This document shows positions 19,452 through 31,296 of a stretch of DNA of 64,000 nt, in pieces. The DNA is from Pyrenochaeta sp. MPI-SDFR-AT-0127. Taxonomy: Eukaryota > Ascomycota > Dothideomycetes > Pleosporales > Cucurbitariaceae. A program made the position numbers and the translations under genes. The stretch is taken from positions 496,001-560,000 of the forward strand of contig JAGTJM010000011.1 in NCBI GenBank assembly GCA_020747015.1, written 5' to 3'. How positions within the stretch are numbered: position 1 is the stretch's first letter; the number at the start of each line of letters is the position of its first letter. A model generated the notes under the pieces. The model made no database searches. It was not told the origin of the DNA and saw only the letters and a list, made by a program, of their open reading frames with translations.

Positions 19452-22056
19452 TTACAATTTCACTTCTCTGCTGCCTTCAATGTCCAAAGTGACCACACTC
19501 TCAATATTAGCGGTTGACTGACCAAACGAGAAGTCATACTGGCCGCGATCGACCTTCCATGACTTTGAGGCTTCATCAAAGTACGCAAAGTCCTTAGAAT
19601 CCAGCGAAAAGTTGACTGTCTGCTCTTGGCCAGGCTGTAGAGACACCTTCTTGAAGGCTACGAGTGTCTTAATCGGGTGAATGGATGAGTACTCCTTGCC
19701 TCCAACGTATAGCTGGACAACTGTCGCGCCGGCAACACTGCCAGTATTTTTTACCGCCACACTTGCACTGAAAGCTGTGGAGCCAGTCTGCGAGGCCTTT
19801 CCGTTGCTGACAGCAAACGTAGTGTACGACAGACCGAAGCCGAAGGGGAACTGAACCCTTTCCTTTGCAATGCGATCATAGTGGCGGTATCCTACAAACA
19901 CACCCTCCTCGTACTTGGCGGTGAGTTGGCCGTCCTTGACCTCACCTGGGAAGTTACCGTACGCAGGAGCATCTTCAACATGCTTAGGCCAGGATACAGG
20001 TAATCTGCCTGAGGGGTTGACAGCTCCCGAGATGATGTCTGCGATGGCATTGCCCGCTTCTTGACCAGGGAACCAAGCCTGGACAAGTGCAGACACTTTG
20101 CTGAGCCATGGTAGGGCAATGGCTACACCGGTAGAGTTAACGACAATTGTCTTTGGGTTGACCGACGCCACTGTCTCAACGAGCTTATCTTGCGATCCGT
20201 CTCGTGGTAGGTGGAAGCCGAGCTGATCCTGGCCTTCCGTCTCCCAGGCGGGGGTGTGGCCCGTGAACACGATAGCGATGTCGACTTCCTTCGCAACTTC
20301 CTTGGCTTGGGTTACCATATCCAAGTCATGCTCTTTGTCAACCATGAAGCCCATTCTGAACCCAGGAAGGCCGGCCAAGATGCCCCAGTCACTACCACCA
20401 GTTGGAGGCTTTGAGTGGATTTGAATCTTGTATGACTGGCCCTTTGTGAAGGGAACGGTGAATTCCTTCTCGGGATTGCCACCAAGCAAGAAGCCCATCG
20501 CATCTGGTGAGTTGTCCTTCTGTTCAAAGACGACCTTGTCATTGACGCTAACGCGAGTAGGCCCGATGCCCGAGCAGCCAAGGTAATGGGAGCCAGACTC
20601 AGTAGGAGTGAATGTTGCCGTAAACCTGACCTCCTTTCCCTTTGATTCGTTGGCGAGAAGGGGACTGAAAGAGGAGTCTTTGATCTCGTTGGTAGTCGAG
20701 AACGGTTTGTCAGTTTGACCAAGCTTGAACAATTCCATAGTCCAGCCAGCATTGCCTTTGGCATCTTTGCAGCCATTCGCAAGCGGTGGCAGGAGACGGT
20801 ATGTGTGGGCACCCTTGGAGAATTTGAACTCCACGCTGTCGCCGTATGCAGCCTTCAAGCCTTGCTCAGGTGAAATACGGTAGTGAGCATTTAACGAGGC
20901 GCTGCCACCACCGTGGATCAAGGCCTCTTTAGCCAACCCAAAGAGACCAATCTTCTTTCCCTTGACATCTTCCTTCCTTAGAGGTAGAATATTGCCATCA
21001 TTCTTGAGCAAGGTGATACCCTGGCCCGCAACATCTCGGATGAGCTTGCTGTGCTTCGGGTCGACGATGGACTCCTCGGGTGGGATTTCAGGGTTCTCAA
21101 AGCCGCCAACCTTCTCGACAAGGTTCAAGACATTCCTGGCTCGCTCAGTGATTGTTGCTTCAGTGACCTCACCCTTCTCGACGGCTTCAGTGACGGCTTC
21201 GACCGTTCGCCATCTTGTAGGGCCAGGCATCTCCAAGTCCAGGCCTGCATTCAAGGAATCGGCCGTAGAGTTAGTGCCACCCCAATCGGACATGACCAGC
21301 CCATTCCATCCCCATTCTCCGCGCAATACCTGCTTGAGCAGGAATGGATGTGAGTCAGCATGGATGCCATTAAGCTTGTTGTAGGCAGTCATCACAGCAA
21401 GGGGCTTAGCCTCCTTGACTGTGATCTCAAAAGGCTTCAAGTAGATTTCCCTCAAAGCTCGCTCAGAGACAATGGTGTCAACCGCCAGGCGGTCAGTTTC
21501 TTGTTCATTTGCTGCAAAATGCTTGATGGTGGCTGCGATGCCCTTTTCTTGCAGTCCGTTTACGACATTCGCGGCCATCTTGCCAGCTAGGTAGGGATCT
21601 TCGGAAAAGGACTCAAAGTTGCGGCCACCCAAGGGATGCCGGTGGTTGCACATCGTCGGCGCGAGACTGATCTGGTTAGCACCGGAGCCATTGCGAATCG
21701 CAAAGATAATCATACAGTACTCGTGCACTCTTGGTTTTGGTCTCGTCAGCCAAAGCATGGCCTATCCGCTTGGCGTTCTCGGGATCCCAAGTTGCAGCCG
21801 AACAGACAGCAGCCGGGAAGCATGCAGCCCTTGTGCCGCCGGTGAAGACCTCGCCGCGAGCCCCGTTCGGTCCATCGCTCGTCTGTTGGTGTTCAGCCAG
21901 AGTCACCGCTTGGCGACGTCAATGGATTCATACCTTGATGGACGGAACACCCTTTGCTGGAATAGGGACGGTCTCCCAAAAGTCTTTTCCAGCGAGGAGT
22001 GAGATCTTCTCCTCCAACGTCAGAGACGTCAGGATTTTCTCAACTCTTGAGCTCAT
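19452..22056 (-). CDS. Intracellular GH3 beta-glucosidase with PA14 domain
   Basis: Glycoside hydrolase family 3 beta-glucosidase, releasing glucose from cellobiose and other beta-glucosides. Exons 21934..22056, 21716..21882, 19452..21666 (minus) give 834 aa. The start MSSRVEKILTSLTLEEK has no signal peptide, so the enzyme is predicted to be cytosolic. The GH3 N-domain contains HPLGGRNFESFSEDP, IKHFAANEQE and the nucleophile D224 in VMSDWGG. A PA14 insert spans roughly residues 390-530 (TFTPTESGSHYLGCSG, then VSVNDKVVF). The C-domain has TGHTPAWETEGQD and the sequence FPFGFGLSYTTF, followed by a fibronectin-III-like domain. This layout matches Kluyveromyces BglI-type enzymes. It is divergent from the FAR-17a gene over about 760 bp. 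Confidence 0.93.
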
Positions 22057-22820
22057 GATTACGGCTAAATGCTGAAGAACAGGGCGAAAACGTAAGACTG
22101 AATCGCCTATGCTGAGTATGCAAGGGACAATGGATAGCAATGCGATATTTCCCCTCAAAGATGAAATTAAAAAATTGGGTATCAACGCTCCATACCGTTA
22201 TCATGAGGGCGTACTCAACACTTTAAGTATGTACCTCAGTCCAGCCATCTTCTACTTCCCATCGGCTTCACTCGCCGTCTCTCCGGTTCTCCCTCGATTC
22301 ACCAAGGTATCACGGCATCTTGGGATAAAATGTGGAGCAACCCCATAGGCCGTCATTGGCCACTTGACCAAGCGGTTGCGCCTGCCATACTAGAAGTGCC
22401 GAAGATCTGCCAGGCCGAGTCCTATTTTGTAGCCTAGGCTGTGAAGCATGACAAAGGATGAGCCGAAGAATAGCCTGAGACTGGGGAACCCAACGCACCC
22501 GCTCTCAGATAATGCGAGGGGGACTAAGGGATGTGGAGAATAGTTGAGCAGTTTTTAGGATGAACGGAGATGCTCTCGGGAGCTGACAGAGGAAGTGGTT
22601 TTGGTGCTTTGGCCTTTTTTTCGGTGGAGACTCCGAGGTTCATCCAACGGTGGGACCCACGTGCGTGGCTTCAATGGCAATGGACTTGTACGTCATGTCA
22701 GTATCTTCAGCTCTGTTCGTAGGGTTTCATTCCATCTTATCTGAACTGTGTCTGCATCTTTGAGGCTCATCGACATATTCGGAGTTTGTCGACATCTTCA
22801 TTTCATTTGTCGTGGTCAAG
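22057..22820. other. Divergent promoter region GH3 / FAR-17a
   Basis: It holds only short frames. The right part (about 22600-22800) is CT-rich toward the plus-strand gene. No repeat or RNA gene was seen. Confidence 0.5.
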
Positions 22821-23790
22821 ATGAGTGCTTCGCAAAGAGCTCGTGTTGACGCGAAGCTGAGCCGGCGCCATCCGCTGCAGCGTTTCGAATCTCCATCGAG
22901 AGGCTTTTCCGGTGCTCTTCACGTGAGTAGAGCCAATTGATATCAATACCGAAGACATCTTAACTAAATTGGCCGAAACAAGGTTGCGGGCCTAATCAGC
23001 TTTTACCATTCTTTCAAATTGTATGTATCTCATGTAGGGGTATTTCAGCTCTGGATGTATATTGACGTCACATGAAGTCTGGCAGATAATCCAAATGTCT
23101 TCGTAAGTGTATACCTGATTGAATTGTTTTCAAGCAATATCCATCAAGCAATCGCTAAACCCTTTCTAGAACGAGTCCTTCGGCTGGCACCTTCAATTCC
23201 TTACCATAATCGGCATAACCATCTGCACATTATGTTTCACCTTCGGCCTGATTGCAGACATAACTTCATCACCCACCTTTTTCACTTTGAAAAACTACCT
23301 CGCCCTTATCGCTGCGCCCATAGAAATCGTCATCAGCCTGCTTTACTGGGGTCTTCGCGCCATCGACGACGCTTTGATCGTGCCTCCAGACCTACCTATG
23401 CCGCCAATACTTTATGATCTAGGCTTCCACTTGGTTCCAGCGGTGGTATTGACACTGGATGCAATCCTGCTCAGCCCGCCATGGCCCACAATTCCTACGA
23501 ATCCCCAGGCGCCGATGCTCATGCTCGTTACGTCTACAGGGATCGCGTTCGCCTATTGGTGGTGGATCGAACTGTGCTATTCCTATAATGGCTTCTATCC
23601 GTATCCGCTCTTTGGCATACTGACAACTATCCAACGTGTGGGCTTGTTTGCATTAAGTGGTGCAACCATGTGGGCAGTTGGTGGCGCATTGAGAGCGCTG
23701 TACGCATGGGTGAATGGGTATGAGACGCTAGAGGAGTTAGAAAAGGTGAAGAGAGCGAAGAAGATGGGCGCGGAGGGAAAGTGGGAGTAG
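22821..23790 (+). CDS. FAR-17a/AIG1-like integral membrane protein
   Basis: Multi-pass membrane protein of the FAR-17a/AIG1 family; animal members AIG1 and ADTRP are threonine-dependent hydrolases of fatty-acid esters of hydroxy fatty acids. Exons 22821..22922, 22983..23020, 23078..23102, 23170..23790 give 261 aa. Two exons are very small (38 and 25 nt), but together they restore a family-like stretch (ISFYHSFKFLADNPNVFNES) with no frame break. Several hydrophobic helices follow, starting FLTIIGITICTLCFTFG. The family's conserved Thr lies in the FLT segment and its His in LGFHLVPAVVL. The C-terminus is charged and Lys-rich. The start ATG is the first in frame. Its own substrate in fungi is unknown. 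Confidence 0.88.
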
Positions 23791-24536
23791 CTGTGTGCTG
23801 AGAGGGATGGCAACATTGTAAGAGAAGGTTTATGGACTTGGGCAGCATAAGATCATCGCGTGGAAATATGAAAGTAGAGACAAGGGAGACCATCCCCGTA
23901 CATGATTTCCATGTACACCATACAACTCCTAAAAGACAGTTACACTCGAGTCTGAGCTACCATATACGAAGAATGTGTAAGTCTTCTCGCCCAATATATA
24001 ACTCAACAGTCTCGCATAGGAAAGAAGAAGAATTAGAATCGTCACACGTGCATGAGAGAAGTGATTGGTCTACTACAGCTTCCATACTAAGATGCGCCTC
24101 AGGACCGACTATACTGTACAAACCCACTAGCATCTCACCAGCAACCCATACCCGTAAAGAAACTAAAAAAGACAGTACAGTAGGAATGAAGAACATATAG
24201 CCGTATTTGCGCAGCGATTCCGGCGCCTGCTCTTCGTTGATTAAAACTCTGCCGTCTCGTATTGAATGTCATTAATTCGTAGATTGTATCGTTTGGATCA
24301 TAGTTCACCGAGCCCCCGGAAAAGAAAGAGATTAATTGCAGGCGCGTTGTTCCTATCCTAGTCTGCAGGACTAAGTTGGCTTAAGAAGACTCAAAGCGAG
24401 AGACGGTTAGAGGGGTATTTGTTGCAGCCTGCTCGATGCTGATAAGTAAGAATCGCTTGTGGGGAGACCAACAAAATAGGTTGCTCAATCTTAAATTGTG
24501 TGGATTAGTGAGCATCGAGGAATGAGCGATGCCACC
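23791..24536. other. Convergent 3' region FAR-17a / C2H2-like gene
   Basis: No gene is supported. The stretch is comparatively AT-rich and holds the presumed 3' ends of both flanking transcripts. Short frames on both strands lack features. Confidence 0.5.
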
Positions 24537-26051
24537 TCAGCTCGTAGAAGGTGAAGGTGGTGCCGTTATCGTACGTTGGTCGTCATCTTCATCATTCCGA
24601 TTTTGTTGATACACGGCGTTGTCATTGTAGAGATGGCTATTGTATTGGAAACCATATTGTTCACGACTCAGATCGTATGCATTGCTAGGAAAATGGTAAG
24701 CAGTACCATGGTGATTGTCAAAGTGTTCGTAGGCTGACTGCCGAAATGGAGACAAAATATTCTCCTTGTTCTCAAACTGGAAAGGATCATTGGGTGGTTG
24801 GTATGAACCGAATGCTATTGGTAGGGGCGGCAAGGGCTGATGGGAAAAGCCCGAAGTGAGGTAGGCCAAAGTGTTTGGTTGAGAGAAAGGCTCGTCATCA
24901 TTATCGTCTTGGAAGACGTTAAAAGCTCCTCGCTTTCGCTTCGAAGCACGGCCACTGCGAGCTTGCTCATAGTTAGGGCGGCCACGGGTCTCAACATAAC
25001 GATTACGAGCTGAGTAAGGGAATGCGATCGGTCTAGTTTGCCTTGAACGGCGATTAGTATTGGCGTCCATGTCAGCGAGTGCGAGGCGCCTGCGAAACGG
25101 CTGAGGACTCTCCATTTTGATCTCAATTCCGTCCTCATCATCAGACTCTGAGCAAGATATCCTTCGTAGTCGCTTGAAGGATCCCTGTGGCGTGAAGATG
25201 AGCTCCGTAGCCTCGACTTCTTGAGAATTGAGCTCCAACTGCTCAACTACAGAGCTATCTTTCTTCTGATTTCTCTTGCGCCGCATCTCGGGAGTAGCCG
25301 AGTCAAATATATCCATGCCTGGCCAGTAGACGCCCTTGAGCTTGGCTGCCTCGCTAACCGCCATCGGGTCTGCGGACACAATAGGCTCGTCTTCAACGGC
25401 ACAAGAGTTCGCAGCAGTATACCGATACCGCCGCCGCTCACTAGGGTCCGAGTACTCGCTAGACGTCTCGTAGTCGGCATTGGTGTAGCTGTGAGAGCTT
25501 GCACGCGACTCGGTAGGCCAATACTGCATGCGGGGCCCGAAAGTGTTGCGGTGGCGGAGAACGGGACCAGTGGGTTGGGGCGTCGGAGTGGGAGTAGCCG
25601 AGTGCTCCAACTTGATTGCTTGCTGCTGTTCAGATAGGCGAGGGTCGAGGAGATTGCCTACTACGGCGCGGCGGGGGTGTCGTGGAATTGGTGCCTCTAT
25701 CCTCGTGGCAGGAGCAGGCCGAGCTGCAGTAGAATGATTGTCAGCGAGGGGTCTAAGATGAGATTGCAGAGGGGGTGAAGGCGTACCAGTTGGCCTCGCC
25801 CGAGTGCGGCGTTTGTCTTTTTGGCTCATGCGATCCGACATGAGCTCCTCGACGCTCCACTCAACATACCAGCGGTCGTAGATGTCGATCAGCCGACGAG
25901 ATGCCTCTTCATGTGTCGAACGAACCTTAACCTTGTAGTAATGGGACAAATGGCCCTTGCTGGCGATATGCGTGAGCAGATGCGAGACATCACTGAAGTT
26001 TGGCTTCTTTGGGCATATGTTGCAATGCAGCGGGATGCCGTTGGCCGCCAT
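24537..26051 (-). CDS. Orphan protein with N-terminal C2H2-like zinc finger
   Basis: A single-exon gene of 504 aa; the start is ATG 26051 (MAANGIPLHC), since the frame upstream begins only at a GTG. Residues C10, C13, H28 and H34 form a C-x2-C-x14-H-x5-H pattern, followed by YYKVKVRSTHEEASRRLIDIYDRWYVEW. This resembles U1/matrin-type C2H2 fingers that contact RNA or protein. The remaining 420 residues are mostly disordered, Arg/Ser/Pro-rich, with an acidic patch (SDDEDGIE), an Arg/Lys-rich stretch (GRASKRKRG, a possible nuclear localisation signal) and an NKENILSPFR motif. I do not recognise the protein. A nuclear role is inferred from the basic stretch and the finger only. Confidence 0.75.
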   Translation of the reverse strand: MAANGIPLHCNICPKKPNFSDVSHLLTHIASKGHLSHYYKVKVRSTHEEASRRLIDIYDRWYVEWSVEELMSDRMSQKDKRRTRARPTGTPSPPLQSHLRPLADNHSTAARPAPATRIEAPIPRHPRRAVVGNLLDPRLSEQQQAIKLEHSATPTPTPQPTGPVLRHRNTFGPRMQYWPTESRASSHSYTNADYETSSEYSDPSERRRYRYTAANSCAVEDEPIVSADPMAVSEAAKLKGVYWPGMDIFDSATPEMRRKRNQKKDSSVVEQLELNSQEVEATELIFTPQGSFKRLRRISCSESDDEDGIEIKMESPQPFRRRLALADMDANTNRRSRQTRPIAFPYSARNRYVETRGRPNYEQARSGRASKRKRGAFNVFQDDNDDEPFSQPNTLAYLTSGFSHQPLPPLPIAFGSYQPPNDPFQFENKENILSPFRQSAYEHFDNHHGTAYHFPSNAYDLSREQYGFQYNSHLYNDNAVYQQNRNDEDDDQRTITAPPSPSTS

Positions 26052-26769
26052 TGCAGCGTTTGAGAGTACGGTGAGTGAAAAGAACGAACACAAGGTGTAG
26101 GCACAGTGCTTGCTGTACAGCTGTGGGAAAAAGAAACGTTGCGAAAGGAGCGGGCTGGATGTGAAGAAGGCGAACAGGTGGCGGTGGGAAGCTTGCAGAT
26201 AAGAAAGCCGGTGCACTGGATGGCTACCAGTCCCTTCCGCGGCACCTAGACCATTGTCTGAATGTAGAGCATAGGAAAGCAGGAGAGGGACACAAACAGC
26301 TTGTTAAGAGGTAAGAGTGAGGACGGAAGCACGACATTCGGAGAAGGAGGAATTTCTAGATAGTTGTCTAGCAGGTGTCGCACGTGGGAGAGGCTCGCCT
26401 TCGACGAAAGAGGCAACCACCGTTACAAATGCTCGGAGTGAACCATTCTACGTGGAAGATCAAGGCATTGTAGGAAAGGCGAGCGCGAAGAGTAAAAGCA
26501 AATGACCATGAGCGCAAACAAGATGAATCAGGCTGATGACAGAAATATGATTCACGGCTCATTCAAGAACCAAATTTGCTAACTCATAGAGGCATATGAA
26601 CAAGCGAACCAGCATCAAGGTAAATTAACATCAGTGGCAAGTGACATGATGCATATGAGAGTTGGAGTGATGCTCATTACTTACCCAAGCACCTACGCGT
26701 GACATATCGGGGCATGCAACTGGACAATCATTAGCGTTTCTTATACCATGATTGTATGGTGGGCACTTA
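26052..26769. other. Intergenic region: promoter of C2H2-like gene, BET2 3' end
   Basis: Both neighbours run leftward. No gene, repeat or RNA is recognised; short frames only. Confidence 0.5.
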
Positions 26770-27901
26770 CTAGACTGGGTCTACCTCCTGAAGACCAGGA
26801 TACTTCAACAGACTCAGCCCAGCAACACCAAAGACGGTGTGAAAGACATCAACCATGTCTCCTGGTCTGTCTGCGAGGCCACCGAGATCCGGGTCCTGTA
26901 AGGTCAGTCTTCTGATGGAGATGACTGTGCACACGGCTCATACCTGGCATTGCAGAATGAACTTTGTCAACTTGTCCCCGTCTATCCAGTGAAGCTTGTT
27001 TAACATGGCCATGCTGCTCATGACCCACCAGCTGTAGCACACGTCTTCCTTCTTCTCTGGCCTCCCGTTCAGTCCTCCGTTCTTGAGCTGTCGTTCGCTG
27101 AGCCAAGCGCCCAGCTTCTCTTGATTGACCAGATCGAGCCTCCCCGCGATGGTCAATGCTCCAACACACGTGAACACCTGACCTGAGTGCGATTCAGCCC
27201 CAGGGCTCGTACCATATCCACCGTCGAAGTTGGCACACGCGTGGACATGTTGGACTGCTTTATCAACATCTACAAGGCTAAGAAGTCCCATGAGAGAGAG
27301 GGCGTTGAGTGCCCCATATAGGAAGCGTGTATCTTGTTCACCCCACTCATCACCTGCAAAGGTTCCAGTCTCTGGGTCCTGCAGATCTGCAATGACTGTG
27401 TATCATGAGCATGGCCAACGTCAGGGGTCAAGTGAGACAGACGCACACTTTCCAATCTTCTTTCGGCCGTCCTTGACACGGTCTTCAAGGTCACCAAAAG
27501 CATCAAGGGTGGCTAATAGCTGCACGCCGCTAACAGTATACAGCATATGAGCATCATGTCCCGGAGCGGCGCCGAAACCGCCGTTTTCGTGCAGACACGA
27601 AAAGACAAAGTCGAGGACCTGACTACGCGGAAGAGCGTCAGGATGGCCCAGCAGATGCAGGGCGGTGAGCCCCCAATAGAGGCCGTTGAGGCGCAAATGT
27701 TCAGTGAGCCAGTACTCGAGCTCGTCTTTGCGCTGAAGCGGGTCAGCGCGGGACTTTGTTGGCTGCTGCTTGCGCGGCCATGCAGAGGCTACGCACAGTG
27801 TCGAGGCTCTGGATGTAGCGGACGTGCTTGTCGACAAAGAGATGCATCTCGTCGGGCATTTGAGACATGCCGCCGCGGCCTGGGCCAGAAACAAGTGACA
27901 T
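26770..27901 (-). CDS. BET2: Rab geranylgeranyltransferase beta subunit (BET2)
   Basis: Beta subunit of Rab geranylgeranyltransferase (GGTase-II), which with the alpha subunit and Rab escort protein attaches geranylgeranyl groups to C-terminal cysteines of Rab GTPases for vesicle traffic. Exons 27797..27901, 27447..27732, 26944..27395, 26770..26895 (minus) give 322 aa, the usual length. Prenyltransferase repeats are visible, e.g. NGLYWGLTALHLLG, HENGGFGAAPGHDAHMLYT, NFDGGYGTSPGAESHSGQVF and LKNGGLNGRPEKKEDVCYSWW. The zinc ligands Asp/Cys (EDVC) and His (DVFHTVFG) are in place. The second intron uses T|GTGCGT and ACACAG to give KFIADLQDPETGTF, the expected family sequence. The divergent 1.3 kb to the right is shared with the RhoGAP gene. 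Confidence 0.95.
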
Positions 27902-29190
27902 TCTGGTTGGTGGTGGAGGAGCAGGAGGACAGTGGAGAAGAAAGTTGATGCCCGATTCGATTCAGAAACGCATTGATGTCTGGGCCGGCGGTGACCAGGG
28001 GGGTGACAGCCTGACGCAACAAGGGAAAGGGTCCTGAAACGATGTTCGTGGTGGGTCTTGGCACACGCTTGCATCGCTCCTGCCCACGGCGATGCCCTGC
28101 CTGCCCGCCCGCAGCCCAGACAGCAGGTGTGCATGGGGGGGCTCTCGCTCGCACAAGGCACCCAGCAGACCAGTCTGGTCTTCACCGCCTGTGCCAGAGT
28201 GCTGCTGGCTCACCACCCTCCGCTGCGCTGCATTCGCTGTGCCCGTCCGGAGTGCGGTCCATCCAAAACTCCCACCATTGGGGAGTTTCAGTAGCGTCCC
28301 TCGTACCTGGGGCCGTGCACTGTCACGCATGGCCTTTTTGGAGCGTCGTTGCCGCCGCCGCCTCTGCTGCCCTTTTGCAGCAGCTTTGCAGGTTGCAGCA
28401 GCGTCGTCTTGCGCTGAGCATCCCCACCCCCCCGCTCTGCACCCTCTTGTGTCCTTTTGCTGCCATTCACCACACAACCTGTCCGCAGCGCGCCCCGTGA
28501 ACCAACCACCTCCCGGCCGCATCTACTCCGCTATCACGGCCGTCGCTCTTGCAACGGGGCGACTAACGCTGTAGTCAGGAACGCACGCTCGCTGGGCCCC
28601 AAAATAGCTCCGCTCTGCCCATTGTCTCGTTGAACTGCGCTCCTCTGGCCTCTCCGCGCGCAGTGCCCTCCCGTCTCCCTGCAGGCGATAGCCGTGTCTT
28701 TGTTGCTGTCCACAATCTGCCAGTTGTTACCCTGGTCGCGTATAATTGGGTGAGTGAGGCTTGAGACTGCCACTGGGAAACCTCTCCCTCTTTGTTCCAG
28801 AGTCGTGGCCGCTTCAATGTCGTACAACAGCCGTCTATAGCGCCCGCCCCTTTCACGTTCCGCAACCACTTGCTGACTGTACTCGAGGCCCTCGCTTGAC
28901 ATCTTCCCGCCCTCAACCACGATACTCGAATTTCGCCGAGACGTAGCCAGGGGTGACACTGGGTGTATATCGAAGGCTGTCGCAGGTCGCACGCGCTCGG
29001 TATCCGTCCCTTCGGATTCGTGCATGCGAGACATCGTCTTGCCATCTGTGGCTATCAGACTCGACACCTCACCGCAGACGCAGACGCCTGCAGACAGTGC
29101 TGTCCAGGGGACACAACCACCCCAGAATTCTCACGGTTCGTACTACCCTCTGCGCCTTCTAATACTCTGCACCTCTACCTCAGCCCCTCC
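27902..29190. other. Divergent promoter region BET2 / RhoGAP
   Basis: Contains many overlapping GC-rich frames on both strands (e.g. 28042-28574 plus, 27962-28522 minus), with Pro/Ala/Cys bias and no motif. I read these as non-coding. The right end probably holds a long CT-rich leader of the RhoGAP gene. Confidence 0.45.
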
Positions 29191-31265
29191 ATGTCCCGAA
29201 TTCCGCTAACAGCCATGGGCAAACACAGACCTGTCGACCGCGCAACCTCCCTCGATCGCGTTTCCTTAGCACCCGCAACCCATGTGCCTTATTCACTGAA
29301 GTCGCCGACACATCAATCACCCGCGTCGCACCACCGCTTTGAACAAACGTTCACCTCTCCTCCCATTGAGGAACTTCTTCTAAACACTCCCACCGAGGTA
29401 TTTTGGCCCTCAGCTGGCAGGCGCGCAGTGCGAAACACGAGGACAGGGACCTGCTTCTCCAGAGAGCTGCGCTAAGTTATCAGTAGTCTCGGAAGCCGCC
29501 ACAGAAAAAACTGAGGAAGATGCCCAAATCATCGACATTATCACTGGCCATGCGAGGGAAGCCGAGCAAGGATACGGCAAGCCTGCCTATGAGTCCAACA
29601 AGTCCCAGGTCTCCAAATATGCCAGAGCAAGAGTTTGCGACGCCGAATCCCGCCTTCCAAAATATGCCACAATCTCCTGCATCACCCAAACCTCGAAAGG
29701 ACGCCAAGCACATTTTTTCCAACTTTTCTGCCACCAAGTCATCATCTCGGCTCAACACACAGGACAATTCTCTGCGGCAAGCTCCTGACCAGCAACACTC
29801 ACCGAGTCTGTACTCCAATGGACGCAGCGGGGCATCAACACCCGATCTTGGTCGTCCCGTGCGAACACCCAACTCTGATGGTAAGCAACCAGCAGCCCAG
29901 CTGGACGTTCTTGCGCTGATTGCCGCAGATAACCACTCTGAAGTCGGACGCCTAGATCAGCGAACCGAATCAGGCATGTCGAACGACTCGTCGCAGATAC
30001 TCGTTGACCCGTCGAAACGTAACACTTCGAAATCAAAGAAGCAAGGTTTACTTTCGAGATCCAGGTCTATCAAAGGAGAGGAGAATTCTGGCACCCGAAC
30101 AAAACTCAACAAGGTTCCTCCACCACAGCTCTCGCCCGAAATTGCGGGCTCGTGGACGTCAAATGGTGATGGAATGTCACTGAAAACAGCGCCGATGGAA
30201 AAGGGTCAGTCATGGCGACAGAATATGGGTATCGGTAAGCTACGGACACATTCAGCAGATCGCCATGATGGGTCCAAGCAAGTGCATCGAGACGACGAGC
30301 ACGGCACGCGACGAGACCGGGTAGAACAAGTCTCCCTTGCATCCAACTCCTATAACGAGAGCAGAGGCGCCACGTTGATATCTACTCTTGGCGTTGGTGC
30401 TCGAAAAATGGGGGAGAAGATGGACTCAGCTAGAAAAGGCGTTTTTGGGAAGTTGGGACGCAACAACAGCAACCATGAAAGCCAGACATCGATATCCAAC
30501 GAGCCGTACGTGTGTAAGATAATTCACAAACCTTTGATCGAGCAGACTAGGTTGACCAGGATTTCCACCCGCTTGGAACAATCGAGGGACAAAACCGAAT
30601 TCTGGATGCCAGCCCTTCCTTGGCGCTGTATAGAGTACGTTTCATCGCCTGCTGTCCTGCATGAACTAGCTAACAACGCGTGTCAGTTATTTGAACATGA
30701 GAGGCTGTGAGGAAGAGGGTCTGTATCGAGTCCCGGGTTCTGCCCAGCAAGTTCGGTATTATGAACGGAAGTTCGACCAGGGTAAGTTACCCTGATCTTT
30801 GAATTTGACTTGCCACCAACACCACACAGACCGAGATATCGATTTGATTAGTGATCCGAACCTTAACGACCCCAATGTTATCGGATCGCTGTTTAAGAAT
30901 TGGCTGCGGCAGCTGCCTGATGAGATCTTCCCGAAAGCGATTCAGACAGCAATCCAACAGGAATGTGTCGGGGCAAAGACAACACCCCAAATGCTCAAGG
31001 ACGAGCTCTCCAAGCTACCTCCTTTCAACTACTATCTCCTCTTCGCGATCACCTGCCACATCAGTCTATTGCACTCTTGTTCCGAGTTCAACAAGATGAA
31101 TTACAACAACCTGTGTATCTGCTTCCAACCAGCAATCAAAATTGACGCGTTCTGCTTTCAATTCCTCATTCTCGACTGGCGGAACTGCTGGCAGGGCTGC
31201 TGGACGGAGAAAGACTTTCTGGCAGACGAGCTCAGCTTCTTGAGTGCCATAGAGTCGGAGAGCCA

Positions 31266-31296
<31 letters not shown>

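Noticed and set aside
25221..25737. Plus-strand frames opposite the C2H2-like gene
   Set aside because: Shadows of a complete 504-codon gene on the minus strand.
27962..28574. Overlapping long frames on both strands between BET2 and RhoGAP
   Set aside because: GC-rich, compositionally biased, mutually overlapping and without motif or credible start; read as promoter/leader DNA.
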